From Thiocapsa sp. (GTDB lineage: Bacteria; Pseudomonadota; Gammaproteobacteria; Chromatiales; Chromatiaceae), in NCBI RefSeq assembly GCF_018399035.1, contig NZ_CP073760.1, positions 682,001 to 746,000 of the forward strand: 64,000 bases of DNA, written 5' to 3'. The notes beneath the pieces are model-generated. The model saw only the letters and a list, made by a program, of their open reading frames with translations, was not told where the DNA came from and made no database searches. A program made the translations under genes and the position numbers. This document shows positions 62,909-64,000 of the stretch, in pieces. Numbering within the stretch: position 1 is the stretch's first letter; every line of letters begins with the position of its first letter.

Positions 62909-64000
62909 ATGCGAACACGCCTTTCGACCCTGATCGCCGCATTACTCTGCGGTCTGGCATCGGCGAGCCAAGCCGAGGATCTCCTGCAGATCTACGACTT
63001 GGCGGTTCAGAGCGACCCCCAGATCCGTCAAGCCGAGCAAAACCTGTTCGCAACGCGCGAGGTCAAGCCTCAGGCCCGCTCCCTTCTCTTGCCGAATCTG
63101 AGCGTCGTCGGCACGGCGGACTATCAAAACGTCGATGCGAGCGGAACCAGTAGTTTCGGGACGAGTTTCAGCAGAAACGACAGCTTCAGCACCCAGGGAG
63201 CCCAGGCCGTCGTCAGCCAGACGGTCTACAACCGAGCCAACTGGATGACCCTGCAACAGACCGACAACATCATCGCGCAGGCCGAGGCCCAATACCGCGA
63301 CGCCCAGATCTCCTTGATGGTCGACACCGCGGATCGCTATTTCGGGGTCCTGCGTGCCGCCGATGCGGTGACCGTACAGGAAGCACTGGTGCGCGCCGAC
63401 GAGCGTCAGCTCGAGCAATCCCGGCAGCGCTTCGAGGTCGGTTTGGTCGCCATCACGGATGTGAACGACAGCCAGGCCGCATACGACCGTTCGCGTGCCA
63501 ACCTGATCACGGCGAAGAACGACCTCGACAATGCCTGGCAAGCGCTCCTCACCATCGTCGGTCCGATCCAGGTGCCGCTCGCGCGACTCGGCGACACGCT
63601 GCCGCTGACCCCGCCCGAGCCCAACAACATCGAGATCTGGGCCGAAACCGCCGGGCGCTCGAATTACGGCATCATCGCGGCGAGCGAGGCGGTGAGTGCG
63701 GCCAAGAAGGGGATCCAAATCGAGCGCTCGGGATATTACCCGTCGGTGAACCTGCAGGCCGGCTACGACGTCGCTCGCTCGGGGGCCGAGTTCAACACCG
63801 ATTCGGACACCGGGTTCGTCGGACTCACGCTCAACGTGCCCATCTATCAGGGCGGCGCGGTCGCCTCGCGGACACGCCAGGCCGGGTTCAACTTCCGTGC
63901 CTCGCAGGATCAGCTCGATGCGACACGCCGGCAGGTCGATCAACAGGTCAAGGACGCCTTTCGCGGTGTTATCTCGAGCATCGAGGACGTGAAGGCACGT
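62909..64000 (+). CDS. tolC: TolC-family outer-membrane efflux protein, 3' end beyond the right edge
   Basis: 364 codons visible, in frame to the last base. A signal peptide (MRTRLSTLIAALLCGLASASQA) precedes TolC repeats: LLQIYDLAVQSDPQIRQAEQNL, QTVYNRANWMTLQQTD, QRFEVGLVAITDVNDSQAAYD, and the second repeat LNVPIYQGGAVASRTRQAGF. Forms the outer-membrane channel of a type I secretion or RND efflux system. AAGGA lies 8 nt before the ATG. Confidence 0.93.
   Translation, partial: MRTRLSTLIAALLCGLASASQAEDLLQIYDLAVQSDPQIRQAEQNLFATREVKPQARSLLLPNLSVVGTADYQNVDASGTSSFGTSFSRNDSFSTQGAQAVVSQTVYNRANWMTLQQTDNIIAQAEAQYRDAQISLMVDTADRYFGVLRAADAVTVQEALVRADERQLEQSRQRFEVGLVAITDVNDSQAAYDRSRANLITAKNDLDNAWQALLTIVGPIQVPLARLGDTLPLTPPEPNNIEIWAETAGRSNYGIIAASEAVSAAKKGIQIERSGYYPSVNLQAGYDVARSGAEFNTDSDTGFVGLTLNVPIYQGGAVASRTRQAGFNFRASQDQLDATRRQVDQQVKDAFRGVISSIEDVKAR

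Overview
The window is high-GC, gammaproteobacterial DNA. A purple-sulfur-type (Chromatiaceae) host would fit the composition and gene content, but that is inference; no rRNA or tRNA gene is visible to fix it. About 52 kb looks like a large integrative conjugative element (ICE) scarred by secondary insertions. The last 12 kb (about 52.6-64 kb) looks like ordinary chromosome.

Layout. 1-3.4 kb, minus strand: a BREX-type phage-defence pair, brxF followed by a brxC/pglY-like P-loop ATPase that runs off the left edge. 4.0-4.7 kb: small genes and remnants. 4.8-13.6 kb, minus strand: a DNA-processing block in the transcribed order RecT/Bet annealase, YqaJ-type exonuclease, CobS-like AAA ATPase, WGR-like protein, DUF3150, CobT-like VWA protein, RadC and a zinc-ribbon/Toprim primase-like protein. 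Most of these genes are preceded by the same kind of GC-rich leader, in which a central strand can pair either with an upstream arm or with the Shine-Dalgarno region. 14.2-15.8 kb: a DUF1845 (PFL_4669/AcaB-like) gene and a chromosomal-type alpha/beta hydrolase. 16.5-22.4 kb: two copies of a leucine-rich-repeat (LRR) gene plus DnaQ-exonuclease/J-domain gene cassette. One copy is intact and one is decayed; an ORF-less group II intron and ssb lie between them. 22.5-30 kb: a mobile-element graveyard (MITEs, IS5 and Tn3 remnants, an ISL3-family IS with perfect target duplications, a group II intron with maturase) enclosing a strikingly AT-rich LRR gene. 30.6-31.1 kb: an RlpA-like lipoprotein.

31.7-42.9 kb, minus strand: an F-type type IV secretion operon, transcribed dsbC, two TraV-like lipoproteins, traA pilin, an exported unknown, a 53-codon coupled ORF, traC, trbI, a TrhF/TraF-like S26 peptidase, a trbC-traW fusion, traU and traN, mostly with overlapping stops and starts. 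43.07-43.7 kb: a DnaA box, an AT-rich patch and about nine 20-22 bp iterons, a candidate replication origin. 44-49.4 kb: a truncated MmeI-like restriction-methylation gene, a BLUF blue-light sensor, a broken Rpn/DUF4351 nuclease and three copies of a 132-bp MITE. 49.4-50.8 kb: the tyrosine integrase. 51.4-52.1 kb: a higBA toxin-antitoxin pair.

From 52.6 kb: Tat-exported aldo/keto reductase, DUF6064 membrane protein, NTF2-like protein, Uma2 protein, an osmoprotectant-type ABC transporter, a molybdopterin oxidoreductase, an unknown with an ATP-grasp-like motif, a YheT hydrolase and a TolC-family protein cut by the right edge.

How it fits together. The order traC-(trhF)-traW-traU-traN ... ssb, bet, exo, cobS, VWA, radC with defence genes beyond radC is the arrangement I recall for SXT/R391 ICEs and IncC plasmids, so this appears to be a distant relative of that backbone. 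The LRR/exonuclease cassette sits in the traN-ssb interval and BREX lies beyond radC, both places where cargo is expected. The TraLEKB, TraD/TraI and TraFHG genes are not in the window.
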